Part shown: positions 16,885 to 25,468 of the stretch, one piece after another
How positions within the stretch are numbered: the first letter of the stretch is position 1
Layout of the letters: every line of letters begins with the position of its first letter
Program-made: the position numbers and the translations under genes
The notes under the pieces: model-generated
Databases searched by the model: none
Told to the model about the DNA's origin: nothing
What the model saw: the letters and a program-made list of their open reading frames with translations, nothing else
Assembly (NCBI RefSeq): GCF_003807585.1
Contig: NZ_RMBX01000001.1
Span: 372,001 to 436,000, forward strand
Source of the DNA: Chitinophaga barathri
Lineage (GTDB): Bacteria > Bacteroidota > Bacteroidia > Chitinophagales > Chitinophagaceae
Length of the DNA: 64,000 nt
Direction: 5' to 3'

Positions 16885-18435
16885 ATGAATTTTAAAGGCT
16901 CTTTTTTTTCCTGCATTTTCTTTTCGATTTCTTTTACCTGTTATGGCCAGAATACCGCAAAGCACAAAAGTTCAGTTGACAACCAATATTGCGCTGACCT
17001 GCAAAACGGATACTTTTTAAATCCCATACTCAAAGGCAACTATGCCGATCCGTCAGTTGTCCGGGACGGCGATGACTACTACATGACCCATTCGTCTTTT
17101 GATAACGTTCCCGGTTTATTGATATGGCATTCGAAGGACCTGGTGAATTGGCAGCCGATCGCCAACGCGCTGACAGAACATGTAGGCGGCGTCTGGGCTC
17201 CGGACATTATCAAGCATAAAGGGCTGTTCTATATTTATTTTCCTGCAAACGGTACCAACTGGGTGGTAACGGCCAGTAATCCTGCCGGCCCGTGGAGCAA
17301 GCCAAAAGATATCAAGATCGGCGGTATAGATCCGGGCCATGTGGTTGCCCAGGATGGCAAGCGATATCTTAATATAGCCGGTGGGAATATAGTGCCACTG
17401 ACTGATGACGGTCTCAGCGCAAACGGCCCGATGAAAAAGATCTATGAGGGATGGACATATCCGAAGGATTGGCACGTGGAATGTTTCTGCCTGGAATCTC
17501 CAAAGCTTACTTATTTTAATAATTATTACTACATGACGGTAGCCGAAGGCGGCACTGCCGGCCCGCCGACAAGTCACATGGTAGTATCCGCACGCTCTAA
17601 AACCCCATTCGGCCCATGGGAAAACAGCCCCTTCAACCCTATAGTACAGAGTTCAGGCCGGAGCAGCAAATGGGCGTCTACAGGTCACGGAACGCTGGTG
17701 GATGCTCCGGACGGCAGCTGGTGGATCATTTTCCATGGTTTTGAAAGGGAAAATAGGACCCTCGGTCGGCAGACGCTATTGCTGCCCATTACCTGGACAA
17801 AGGACGGTTGGTTCAAAGTGCCTGGCAATGCCGACCCAGCAGCGCCATTAAAAAAGCCGGCCGGCAAGGCGGTGTTACATGGAATTAAACTCTCCGACGA
17901 TTTTTCCGGCAATAATCTTGGCCCTCAATGGAATATCATTAACAATGCAAACAAGGAAAATTTCATTGTTGGCGATGGTGCGCTAACCATAAAAGGAATC
18001 GGAAATTCGATAAAAAATACCCAGCCGCTGACCCTTATGCCCTCGAATAATTCCTACGAGCTTACCGTGAATGTAAGTTCCGGTACGAATGATGCAAAAG
18101 GTGGCCTGATACTCTACTACAACTCCCAGTATTACGCGGGATTGGAATTTGCCAATAATCGCATCTACCGTTTGCATAACAATGGCGAACGTAATGAAGT
18201 AGCAAACGCAATCAACCAGGATCATGTCTACTTACGGCTCAAAAATGACCACAATGATCTGCTCTATTACTATAGCCTGGATGGCGAGTCATGGAAAAGG
18301 ATTGACTTTGTAGCTGAAATATCGGGTTATCACCACAATGTTTTATCCGGATGGGGATATCTTAAGCCGGCTATTTTCGCTACAGGCAATGGTGAGGTGA
18401 AGTTTAGGCGCTTCAAATACACTGGGCTCAATTAA
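16885..18435 (+). CDS. GH43 glycosidase with C-terminal beta-sandwich
   Basis: A 516-residue secreted protein. Residues about 45-325 form the five-bladed GH43 propeller: catalytic base Asp55 in NYADPSVV, pKa-modulating Asp149 in GGIDPGH, and acid Glu204 in CLESPKL. Residues about 340-516 form a GH43_C2-like beta-sandwich (KLSDDFSGNNLGPQWNI onward). This architecture is common in beta-xylosidases and alpha-L-arabinofuranosidases. A GH76 plus GH43 pairing suggests a mannan with pentose or other side groups, but the specificity cannot be read from sequence. A terminator separates it from the GH76 gene. Confidence 0.9.
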   Translation: MNFKGSFFSCIFFSISFTCYGQNTAKHKSSVDNQYCADLQNGYFLNPILKGNYADPSVVRDGDDYYMTHSSFDNVPGLLIWHSKDLVNWQPIANALTEHVGGVWAPDIIKHKGLFYIYFPANGTNWVVTASNPAGPWSKPKDIKIGGIDPGHVVAQDGKRYLNIAGGNIVPLTDDGLSANGPMKKIYEGWTYPKDWHVECFCLESPKLTYFNNYYYMTVAEGGTAGPPTSHMVVSARSKTPFGPWENSPFNPIVQSSGRSSKWASTGHGTLVDAPDGSWWIIFHGFERENRTLGRQTLLLPITWTKDGWFKVPGNADPAAPLKKPAGKAVLHGIKLSDDFSGNNLGPQWNIINNANKENFIVGDGALTIKGIGNSIKNTQPLTLMPSNNSYELTVNVSSGTNDAKGGLILYYNSQYYAGLEFANNRIYRLHNNGERNEVANAINQDHVYLRLKNDHNDLLYYYSLDGESWKRIDFVAEISGYHHNVLSGWGYLKPAIFATGNGEVKFRRFKYTGLN

Positions 18436-18788
18436 TCAATATCAGTTACTTATTCAAAATAAAGCAAGGCTGTGCCTGCAAAAGTACATTTTTTTCAGGC
18501 CGCTGGTGCACTCACCAGGTGCAAATATCGGGAAGGGTACAAAAGCCTGCTCATCGTTTTGCCCACTACCGGACAACTATGCTTTAATTTGGAAGCAGCG
18601 TACCCGGGCCATGCCAGTTGAAATCCACATTCTTCACCCCCGATAGAATATACAGCATGCAGTAATAGGTGAATCAGTCTTGACGTTGATAGAAGATAGT
18701 AGGCAAAAGAATGAAGGACGGTCAAAAAGGAAAAAGTATTTGGACACTTCCTAAAAATGATCCGATTCAACCTGCATTTCCCGACTCG
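18436..18788. other. Intergenic stretch without a recognisable gene
   Basis: This 353-base gap separates the convergent GH43 and SufR-like genes. It holds only a small hairpin (CTGGTG/CACCAG at 18503-18518) and a run of seven T at 18489-18495 just upstream of it, which is the wrong order for a plus-strand terminator. No conserved reading frame or RNA was recognised. Confidence 0.5.
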
Positions 18789-19424
18789 TCAAAACGGCTT
18801 TTCCGAGATACGGTAAGCACATCTTCTGGCGCCGTAAACGATGTGGTCGAGCCTTTGAATATAAACCCCCTGGCCAAGAACGGTTTGAAAAGTGAGCAGT
18901 TCGGATCTGCAAAAATTCTGGCAGGCTGTGGCCGCGGCACATATAGGACAATGGTTCTCGATAAGCAGGAAACCGTCTCCTTCCTTTTCATATTCAGCCA
19001 TATATCCTTCGTTATCTCTTATCCTGGCCAAACAGGCAACCTTACTTTCAAGATCAGTAGCACCTTCCATTTCTTTCGAATATTTTTCAATACCTTCCTT
19101 GGTATTGGCTTCGATCACTGCATCCAGGGCCTGCTCACCTAGTGTCTCTCGTATCTTTTCTATTATTTTTAAGGTCAGATCTGCGTGCTTGTCTGAAAAT
19201 CGTGCATGGCCTGCGCTGGTAAGTGACCATATCTGCTGTGGTCTACCCCTGCCTTTGGATTCTGTAATGGCATTCACAAGTCCTTCATTAGACAGCTTTA
19301 ACAGCTGAAAACGCGCTCCTTCCGTGGTTATTTTCAACGCTTCTGCTATTAAGGCAAGCGGTTGCGGCCCCTTTGTTTTTAAAAACCACACCGTTTTATC
19401 CGTCTCAGCAATGTTATTTTTCAT
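18789..19424 (-). CDS. SufR/ArsR-like regulator with C-terminal cysteine cluster
   Basis: A 211-residue regulator. The N-terminal third is a winged helix (LALIAEALKITTEGARFQLLKLSNEGLV, wing with GRGRPQQIWSLT). The C-terminus has Cys159, 162, 168, 172 and 202 in HCPICAAATACQNFC and RRCAYRI, the pattern of SufR-like/DeoR-like regulators thought to hold an iron-sulfur cluster. The ORF opens at a TTG at 19433; the ATG at 19424 is preferred. It is divergent from an RND efflux operon and a perfect palindrome lies directly in front of its start codon. It probably represses its own gene and the efflux operon and senses redox, iron or metal state; the signal is inferred. Confidence 0.8.
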   Translation of the reverse strand: MKNNIAETDKTVWFLKTKGPQPLALIAEALKITTEGARFQLLKLSNEGLVNAITESKGRGRPQQIWSLTSAGHARFSDKHADLTLKIIEKIRETLGEQALDAVIEANTKEGIEKYSKEMEGATDLESKVACLARIRDNEGYMAEYEKEGDGFLLIENHCPICAAATACQNFCRSELLTFQTVLGQGVYIQRLDHIVYGARRCAYRISEKPF

Positions 19425-19443
19425 AATAAACAAAGTGTTTATT
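19425..19443. promoter_or_regulatory. Palindromic operator between the SufR-like gene and the RND operon
   Basis: Perfect 8-base arms AATAAACA and TGTTTATT with a 3-base centre (AAG). It abuts the regulator's ATG at 19424 on one side and touches the -33 element of the efflux promoter on the other, so a bound dimer could block both transcripts. Confidence 0.7.
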
Positions 19444-19472
19444 TGGTTTAATAGTTAAAGTTATTATTTTTG
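19442..19472 (+). promoter_or_regulatory. Bacteroidota-type promoter of the RND efflux operon
   Basis: TTTG at 19442-19445 and TATTTTTG (exact TAnnTTTG) at 19465-19472 are separated by 19 bases, the spacing known for the main sigma factor of this phylum. It lies about 90 bases upstream of the membrane fusion protein start. The palindrome at 19425-19443 overlaps its upstream edge. Confidence 0.7.
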
Positions 19473-19562
19473 TACTGAAATTCAAAATACAGATAATACT
19501 TCTTATACAACTCCTCTCCGGTCTTGCTGCCCGTTCAATAACCTGACTTTAAATTTTGATAT

Positions 19563-20711
19563 ATGCTTTTACTTATTTCGCGATTTCAAACATTGATTAT
19601 TACTACGGCAACCTTGCTGACAATATTTTCCTGCGGTAACGGGAATGAACAGGACCAGAATAGTGCGGAACAACCACAGGACTACCCGGTAATGACCTTA
19701 AAATCGCAAACCGCAAATGTACATTCCGACTATCCGGCTTCCTTGCAGGGAGTTAAGAATATAGAGATAAGGCCGAAAGTGGAAGGATTTATAGAACAAA
19801 TTTTTATCGATGAAGGTGCTGCCGTAAAAAAAGGGCAATTGTTATTTAAAATACATGCGCCACAATATGAGCAGGAAATGCGAACAGCGGGCGCATCTAT
19901 AAAAAGCGCCGAAGCTGAAGTAGGTTCCGCAAAAATGCAGGTGCGCAAAGTAGCGCCCCTCGTTGAAGAGGAAATAATAAGTGAATACGAACTTGAGGCC
20001 GCAAATTTCTCTTTGCAAAATAAGGAAGCCATGCTGGCCCAGGCAAAAGCAAGTCTTGCCAACGCTCGTTCAAACCTTGGGTACACGACCATCCGCAGCC
20101 CAGTGGACGGTGTTGCCGGCGGCATCCCTTTTAAAACCGGGAGCCTAGTTAGTAGCGCTTCTTTAGAACCGCTGACAACTATCTCCGAGATCAGCGAAAT
20201 ATATGCATATTTTTCATTTAATGAAAAGCAGTTTCTTGATTTTTCCACATCATTTACTGGAAAAAATATCGCCGAAAAATTAAAACATTTACCGCCTGTT
20301 TCGCTTATTCTGTCCAACAGTACGGAATACGAAGAGAAAGGACGGATTACGACGGTCAACGGGCTGATTAACCCGGAAACGGGATCTGTCAATTTCAGGG
20401 CAACTTTTCCAAATTCATCCGGGCTCATAAGAAGCGGCGGCAGCGCAATAGTGCGCATACACCGGCAACTGCCGGATGCGATACAGGTTCCGCAAAAAGC
20501 CACATATGAAATGCAGGGAAAAAGGTTCGTGTATGTAGTAGACGCTTCCGGCACCGCAAAAAGCACGAAAATATCCATCCTGGATATTCCTTCCGGGGAT
20601 TCTTTTATAGTGCTCGACGGTGTTAAAGCCGGTGATATCATTATTTCGGAAGGGGTTGGGAGTTTGAAAGACGGAATGAAAATAAAATCGCCCACCTTAT
20701 CAAATAAATAA
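19563..20711 (+). CDS. RND efflux periplasmic adaptor (membrane fusion) lipoprotein
   Basis: A 382-residue adaptor with lipobox LLTIFSC, a biotinyl-lipoyl-like segment (VEGFIEQIFIDEGAAVKKGQLLFKI, about residues 75-100), a coiled-coil hairpin rich in Ala, Lys and Glu (about 105-170), then TTIRSPVDGVAGGIPFKTGSLV and a C-terminal beta-barrel and membrane-proximal domain. It links the inner-membrane RND pump to the outer-membrane channel. Its stop codon shares one base with the pump gene's ATG (TAATG). Confidence 0.93.
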   Translation: MLLLISRFQTLIITTATLLTIFSCGNGNEQDQNSAEQPQDYPVMTLKSQTANVHSDYPASLQGVKNIEIRPKVEGFIEQIFIDEGAAVKKGQLLFKIHAPQYEQEMRTAGASIKSAEAEVGSAKMQVRKVAPLVEEEIISEYELEAANFSLQNKEAMLAQAKASLANARSNLGYTTIRSPVDGVAGGIPFKTGSLVSSASLEPLTTISEISEIYAYFSFNEKQFLDFSTSFTGKNIAEKLKHLPPVSLILSNSTEYEEKGRITTVNGLINPETGSVNFRATFPNSSGLIRSGGSAIVRIHRQLPDAIQVPQKATYEMQGKRFVYVVDASGTAKSTKISILDIPSGDSFIVLDGVKAGDIIISEGVGSLKDGMKIKSPTLSNK

Positions 20712-23700
20712 TGATGTTAAAAAAATTCATAGAAAACCCTGTATTATCTACAGTTATATCGGTTATCATAGTAATACTGGGCTTGTTGGGCTTATTCTCT
20801 CTTCCCATTACCCAATATCCTGACATTGCCCCGCCTACCGTGGAAGTAACGGCTTCTTACCAGGGGGCGAATGCCGATGCGGTGATGAAGAGCGTGATCA
20901 TACCGCTCGAAGAACAGATCAATGGCGTGCAGCATATGACCTATATGACCTCGAAGGCGAGCAATGACGGAACGGCAGTCATCACCATTATTTTCAAACA
21001 GGATGCCGACCCGGACATGGCCGCGGTGAATGTACAGAACAGGGTCAACAAGGCGATCAGCCTGTTGCCTGCGGAAGTAGTGAAGGCTGGCATCACTACA
21101 ACGAAAAGATTAAGCAGCGAAATATTCAGTTTTCTTTTATTCAGCGAAGGCGGAAAGTTTGATCAGAAATTCCTGGAGAATTATTTAAGGATAAATGTAG
21201 TGCCGCAGCTAAAGCGCATCAACGGCGTAGGGGACGCACTTTTATACAGCGGACAGGAATACAGCATGCGCATCTGGCTGAAACCTGATGCGATGGCAGC
21301 TTACAAATTAATACCCGGAGATATTATCGAGGCTTTAGCAGAACAGAATATTGAGGCCGCTCCGGGTAAAATAGGCGAAAACAGCCGGCAGTCCTTCCAG
21401 TATACCTTAAAGTATACCGGACGTTTGGAAAATGCCGGACAGTTTGCTGATATTATCCTCCGCTCAGCCGGAAATGGCCAGGTATTACGCCTGAAAGACG
21501 TTGCCGATGTGGAACTCGGCGCATTTTCCTACACCAGTACCACTACGGCGCAGGGCTGGCCCGCTCCTTATGTTTCCATTAATCAGTCTGCCGGATCAAA
21601 CGCTCACGAGATCATTAATCAATGTGAAAAAATATTGGACGATGCCTCTAAAAGTTTACCGGAAGGAGTGAAATTCACTGTTTACACCAATGCAAATGAT
21701 TTTTTGAATGCTTCTCTCGACAAACTGATGCACACCATTATCGAAGCCTTTGTACTGGTATTTATCGTGGTATTTATTTTCCTGCAGGATTTCAGATCTA
21801 CGTTGATACCCGCCATTGCTGTTCCCGTGTCGCTTATCGGCACATTTTTCTTTCTTAAACTTTTTGGGTTCACCATCAATCTGCTCACCCTGTTTGCCCT
21901 TGTGTTGTCGATAGGCATCGTGGTAGATGATGCCATTGTGGTGGTGGAAGCCGTGCATGCCAAAATAGACCAGGGTTCACGCTCCGCTAAAAAGGCTACG
22001 ATTGACGCTATGCGCGAGATCAGTACGGCCATCATATCCATTACTTTAGTGATGGCGGCTGTATTTGTGCCGGTAACATTTATTACAGGCTCGGTGGGCG
22101 CTTTTTATAAACAGTTCGGCCTTACGCTGGCCGTGGCTATTTTTATTTCAGCCATCAATGCTTTAACGCTCAGCCCTGCCTTATGCGCCATTTTTTTAAA
22201 GCCGCACGATAATTTAAATACCGGCGGCAAAGGATGGTTAAAGCGCTTTCACCGCGGGTTCAATACGGCTTTTACCGCGTTAACAGATCGATACGCCGGT
22301 GCCGTTAAGTTCTTAATAAGCAAGAAATGGATAGCGCTGGCAGGAATGGTTGTTTTTGGCCTTCTGTTCTGGATAATGGCAACCACCACGCAAACAGGCT
22401 TTGTGCCAAACGAAGACAGCGGTTCCATTTATGGAAATATTATCCTTCCCCCTGCAGCATCCCTGGAGCGCACTGAATTGATCGGGCGAAAGGTAGACAG
22501 TATCGCAAGGGCAATGCCCGAAGTGGAACTTTCATCCGTCGTTTCAGGCATGGACCTGATCAGTGGAACTGGCGGATCATATGGCGCAGTGTTCATAAAA
22601 CTCAAACACTGGCGCGAGCGTACCCAAAAGGGCCAGGATGTCAACAGCGTGGTAGAACGACTATTTGAACAAACTGCGAGCATCAAAGAGGCCAATATTA
22701 TATTTTTTGCCGCCCCCACCCTTCAAGGTTTCGGGAATAACAACGGTTTTGAATTTCAGCTTCAGGACAAGACGGGTGGCGATTACGGATCATTCGAAGC
22801 AGTTATCGTAAAGTTCATGGAAACACTGCAAAAAAGACCCGAGATCATGTATGCCACCACGCCCTATAATACCAATTTTCCAAGATACGAAGTAAGTATA
22901 AACATTGCCAAGGCGAAAGAAGCCGGCGTTCCGGTGAATACCATACTGCAAACATTGCAGGGGTATTTTGGAGGAATTTACGCCTCCGATTTTAACCAAT
23001 TTGGCAAACAGTATAAAGTGATGATACAGGCGGATGCCATATACAGAAGCACTACAGCAGATATTGACAAGATATTCGTACGAAATAACAATGGCGCGAT
23101 GGCGCCCATATCCGGGTTCATCGCTCTGAAAAAAACATATGGACCCGAATTCATCAACCGGTTCAACCTATATAATTCCGCATTCGTGAACGGCGCTCCG
23201 AATAGTGGTTACAGTTCAGGCGATGCGATAAAGGCAATACAGGAAGTGGCAGAAAAAACATTACCTAAAGGTTACGGGTACGAATTTTCGGGTTTAACCC
23301 GCGAAGAGATACTGAGTGGCGGGCAAACGGCGCTTATTTTCATTTTATCTATCGTGTTCATTTATTTTTTACTGAGTGCGCAATATAAAAGCTATATCGT
23401 ACCTTTTTCCGTACTGCTTTCTCTTCCTGTAGGATTGGCAGGCGCATTCATTTTCGCAAGGATATTCGGCATAGACAATAATATCTTCCTGCAGATCAGT
23501 CTTATCATGCTTATCGGCCTGCTAGCAAAAAATGCCATCCTTATCGTCGAATTTGCATTGATGCACCGCAGGAACGGCGAAGACCTCGTGCGCGCTGCCA
23601 TCAACGGCGCAACTGCAAGGTTAAGACCGATCCTGATGACCTCCTTTGCTTTTATATTCGGATTACTGCCGCTCATGCTCTCTAGCGGCGCAGGTGCTTT

Positions 23701-23866
23701 AAGCAATCGTTCCATAGGAACGGCGGCCGTGGGAGGAATGCTTATAGGAACCGTGTTCGGCATATTGATCATACCTGTATTATTTATTGTATTCCAGTCA
23801 CTGCAGGAAAGGATTTCAGGCACTCCGGCCCAAATACGCGCTGCTTTCGAAGAGCCCGGCGTGTAA
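20711..23866 (+). CDS. RND multidrug efflux pump, HAE1 (AcrB-like) family
   Basis: A 1051-residue inner-membrane proton antiporter of normal length for the family. It shows the N-terminal span, PITQYPDIAPPTVEV, periplasmic porter loops, and the paired aspartates of the proton relay in GIVVDDAIVVVEAVH in TM4 (about residue 405). The second half repeats the layout, with LIGLLAKNAILIVEFA near residue 945. Members export hydrophobic or amphiphilic compounds with an adaptor and an outer-membrane channel, both encoded next to it. Substrates are unknown; the cysteine-cluster regulator suggests induction by redox-active or iron-disturbing compounds. Confidence 0.95.
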   Translation: MMLKKFIENPVLSTVISVIIVILGLLGLFSLPITQYPDIAPPTVEVTASYQGANADAVMKSVIIPLEEQINGVQHMTYMTSKASNDGTAVITIIFKQDADPDMAAVNVQNRVNKAISLLPAEVVKAGITTTKRLSSEIFSFLLFSEGGKFDQKFLENYLRINVVPQLKRINGVGDALLYSGQEYSMRIWLKPDAMAAYKLIPGDIIEALAEQNIEAAPGKIGENSRQSFQYTLKYTGRLENAGQFADIILRSAGNGQVLRLKDVADVELGAFSYTSTTTAQGWPAPYVSINQSAGSNAHEIINQCEKILDDASKSLPEGVKFTVYTNANDFLNASLDKLMHTIIEAFVLVFIVVFIFLQDFRSTLIPAIAVPVSLIGTFFFLKLFGFTINLLTLFALVLSIGIVVDDAIVVVEAVHAKIDQGSRSAKKATIDAMREISTAIISITLVMAAVFVPVTFITGSVGAFYKQFGLTLAVAIFISAINALTLSPALCAIFLKPHDNLNTGGKGWLKRFHRGFNTAFTALTDRYAGAVKFLISKKWIALAGMVVFGLLFWIMATTTQTGFVPNEDSGSIYGNIILPPAASLERTELIGRKVDSIARAMPEVELSSVVSGMDLISGTGGSYGAVFIKLKHWRERTQKGQDVNSVVERLFEQTASIKEANIIFFAAPTLQGFGNNNGFEFQLQDKTGGDYGSFEAVIVKFMETLQKRPEIMYATTPYNTNFPRYEVSINIAKAKEAGVPVNTILQTLQGYFGGIYASDFNQFGKQYKVMIQADAIYRSTTADIDKIFVRNNNGAMAPISGFIALKKTYGPEFINRFNLYNSAFVNGAPNSGYSSGDAIKAIQEVAEKTLPKGYGYEFSGLTREEILSGGQTALIFILSIVFIYFLLSAQYKSYIVPFSVLLSLPVGLAGAFIFARIFGIDNNIFLQISLIMLIGLLAKNAILIVEFALMHRRNGEDLVRAAINGATARLRPILMTSFAFIFGLLPLMLSSGAGALSNRSIGTAAVGGMLIGTVFGILIIPVLFIVFQSLQERISGTPAQIRAAFEEPGV

Positions 23867-23885
23867 TCACTTTTAAAAGAACATC

Positions 23886-25271
23886 ATGAAAAAAATATAT
23901 CAATGGGCGGCTTTTCTGGCAATGATCTTAACGGTTTCCTGCCAGGTAGCCAAAACGTACCAACGGCCCATTACGGATACAAATGAATTATACCGCGATA
24001 GCGTGCCGGAAGACAGTATAAGCATTGCCGGTATACCGTGGCATTCTTTTTTCGCAGATACCTTGCTTCAGAAATTAATAACAAAAGGACTGGTACGGAA
24101 CCTGGATATGAAAATAGCCGTTACCAGAATCGATGCTGCGAGAGCAACTTTTGAACAGAGCAGGTCGGCTTTTTTGCCAGGTATCAATTTAAATGCAGGC
24201 ATAACCCAGTCGAAGCTGTCCTTCCCGCAGGGCTTCGGCATCATTTCATCGTCCACTCAATACGACCTGGGGATCAGTGCGGGTTGGGAAGCCGATATAT
24301 GGGGCAAACTAAAGAGCTCAAAACGTGCCGCGTTTGCCACACTATTAAAAAATGACGCAGCTGCAAGGGCTGTAAAGACCCGTCTTGTCGCAGATATTGC
24401 AGCAAACTATTACAGGCTCCTTGCCCTTGACGCGCAATTGATAATTCTGGAAAGAACAGTTTCGAACAGAAAGGAGGATGTGGAAACCGTTAAAATATTA
24501 AAAAATTCCAATGTAGTGAACGGGGCTGCCGTTGTGCAAAGCGAGGCTGGTGTATATGAAGCTGAAATTGTCATCCCGGGAATTAAAAAATTGATTCGGG
24601 AAACGGAGAACGTATTAAATGTTTTGCTGGCCAATCATCCCGGAGAAATTAAAAGAAGTACCATTGCTTCCAGGCAAACCGATGTCGATATGAAAACGGG
24701 CATTCCGTTACAACTTCTCCAAAACAGGCCAGACGTCATGGAAGCGGAGTACGCTTTTCGGGAATTCTTCGAAAATACCAATATTGCACGTGCTTACTTT
24801 TACCCGTCACTTACTATTACTGCCGCGGGAGGTTTTTCCAGTTTTAAACCCAGCGATTGGTTCACACCCGCAGGATTGTTCGCAAACATAGCGGGCGGAC
24901 TTGTACAGCCCGTTTTTAATAAAGGCATCAATAAATCCAGGCTGGCAGTTGCTCATGCAAACCAGCAGGAAGCGTTGCTTGGTTTTCAAAAAATATTGTT
25001 CGTTGCCGGGCAAGAAGTTTCCGATGCTTTATATTCTTATCAAACCGCAGTTGAGCAGCAGGTAATCCGCACCAAACAAATAACTTCCCTGGAAAAATCA
25101 GTCGATTTTACTGAAAAATTGCTACGGTACAGTTCCGCTACCAATTATACGGACGTGCTTACATCGGAACAAAATTTGCTGACCGCGCAGATCCAGGGAG
25201 TCAATGACATGCTGCTGCAATGGCAGTCCGTCATCAGCCTTTACCGCGCTTTGGGAGGAGGTTGGAAGTAG
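23886..25271 (+). CDS. Outer-membrane efflux lipoprotein, NodT/TolC type
   Basis: A 461-residue lipoprotein (LTVSC) with two outer-membrane efflux protein repeats. Typical features are YQRP near the N-terminus, SAGWEADIWGKLKSSKRAA (about residue 140) and the second-repeat start PLQLLQNRPDVMEAEYAFREF (about 276). It completes the tripartite pump, begins 19 bases after the pump gene and ends before a strong terminator. Confidence 0.93.
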   Translation: MKKIYQWAAFLAMILTVSCQVAKTYQRPITDTNELYRDSVPEDSISIAGIPWHSFFADTLLQKLITKGLVRNLDMKIAVTRIDAARATFEQSRSAFLPGINLNAGITQSKLSFPQGFGIISSSTQYDLGISAGWEADIWGKLKSSKRAAFATLLKNDAAARAVKTRLVADIAANYYRLLALDAQLIILERTVSNRKEDVETVKILKNSNVVNGAAVVQSEAGVYEAEIVIPGIKKLIRETENVLNVLLANHPGEIKRSTIASRQTDVDMKTGIPLQLLQNRPDVMEAEYAFREFFENTNIARAYFYPSLTITAAGGFSSFKPSDWFTPAGLFANIAGGLVQPVFNKGINKSRLAVAHANQQEALLGFQKILFVAGQEVSDALYSYQTAVEQQVIRTKQITSLEKSVDFTEKLLRYSSATNYTDVLTSEQNLLTAQIQGVNDMLLQWQSVISLYRALGGGWK

Positions 25272-25390
25272 TCAATACAAATATCATGCATGCGTTTTCA
25301 GACCTTGCACAAACCTGCTCAAGCCTGCGGACAATAGGATTATCATCATCATAAGTCCGGAAAGCCAGCAAAAGAATTCCGCTTATTGAA

Positions 25391-25416
25391 AAAGTCCCGG
25401 TAAAAACCGGGACTTT
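25391..25416. terminator. Bidirectional intrinsic terminator between convergent genes
   Basis: Perfect 11-base arms (AAAGTCCCGGT and its complement) with an AAAA loop. Short A and T runs at the ends allow use in both directions, as expected between the convergent efflux-channel and GH36-type genes. Confidence 0.85.
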
Positions 25417-25434
25417 ATACACACAGGAATATAA

Positions 25435-25450
25435 ACTGGCAGTTGCCAGT
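25435..25450. repeat. Short inverted repeat containing a 12-base motif shared with 43470-43481
   Basis: ACTGGCA and TGCCAGT flank GT. The 12-base string GGCAGTTGCCAG (25438-25449) occurs again at 43470-43481, also in a convergent intergenic region. Function is unknown. Confidence 0.3.
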
Positions 25451-25468
25451 GATTTTAGGCGATGACCG

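Noticed and set aside
18711-19142. A 143-codon plus-strand frame entering the gap at 18436-18788
   Set aside because: Most of it is antisense to the SufR-like gene, and its N-terminal part has no recognisable feature.
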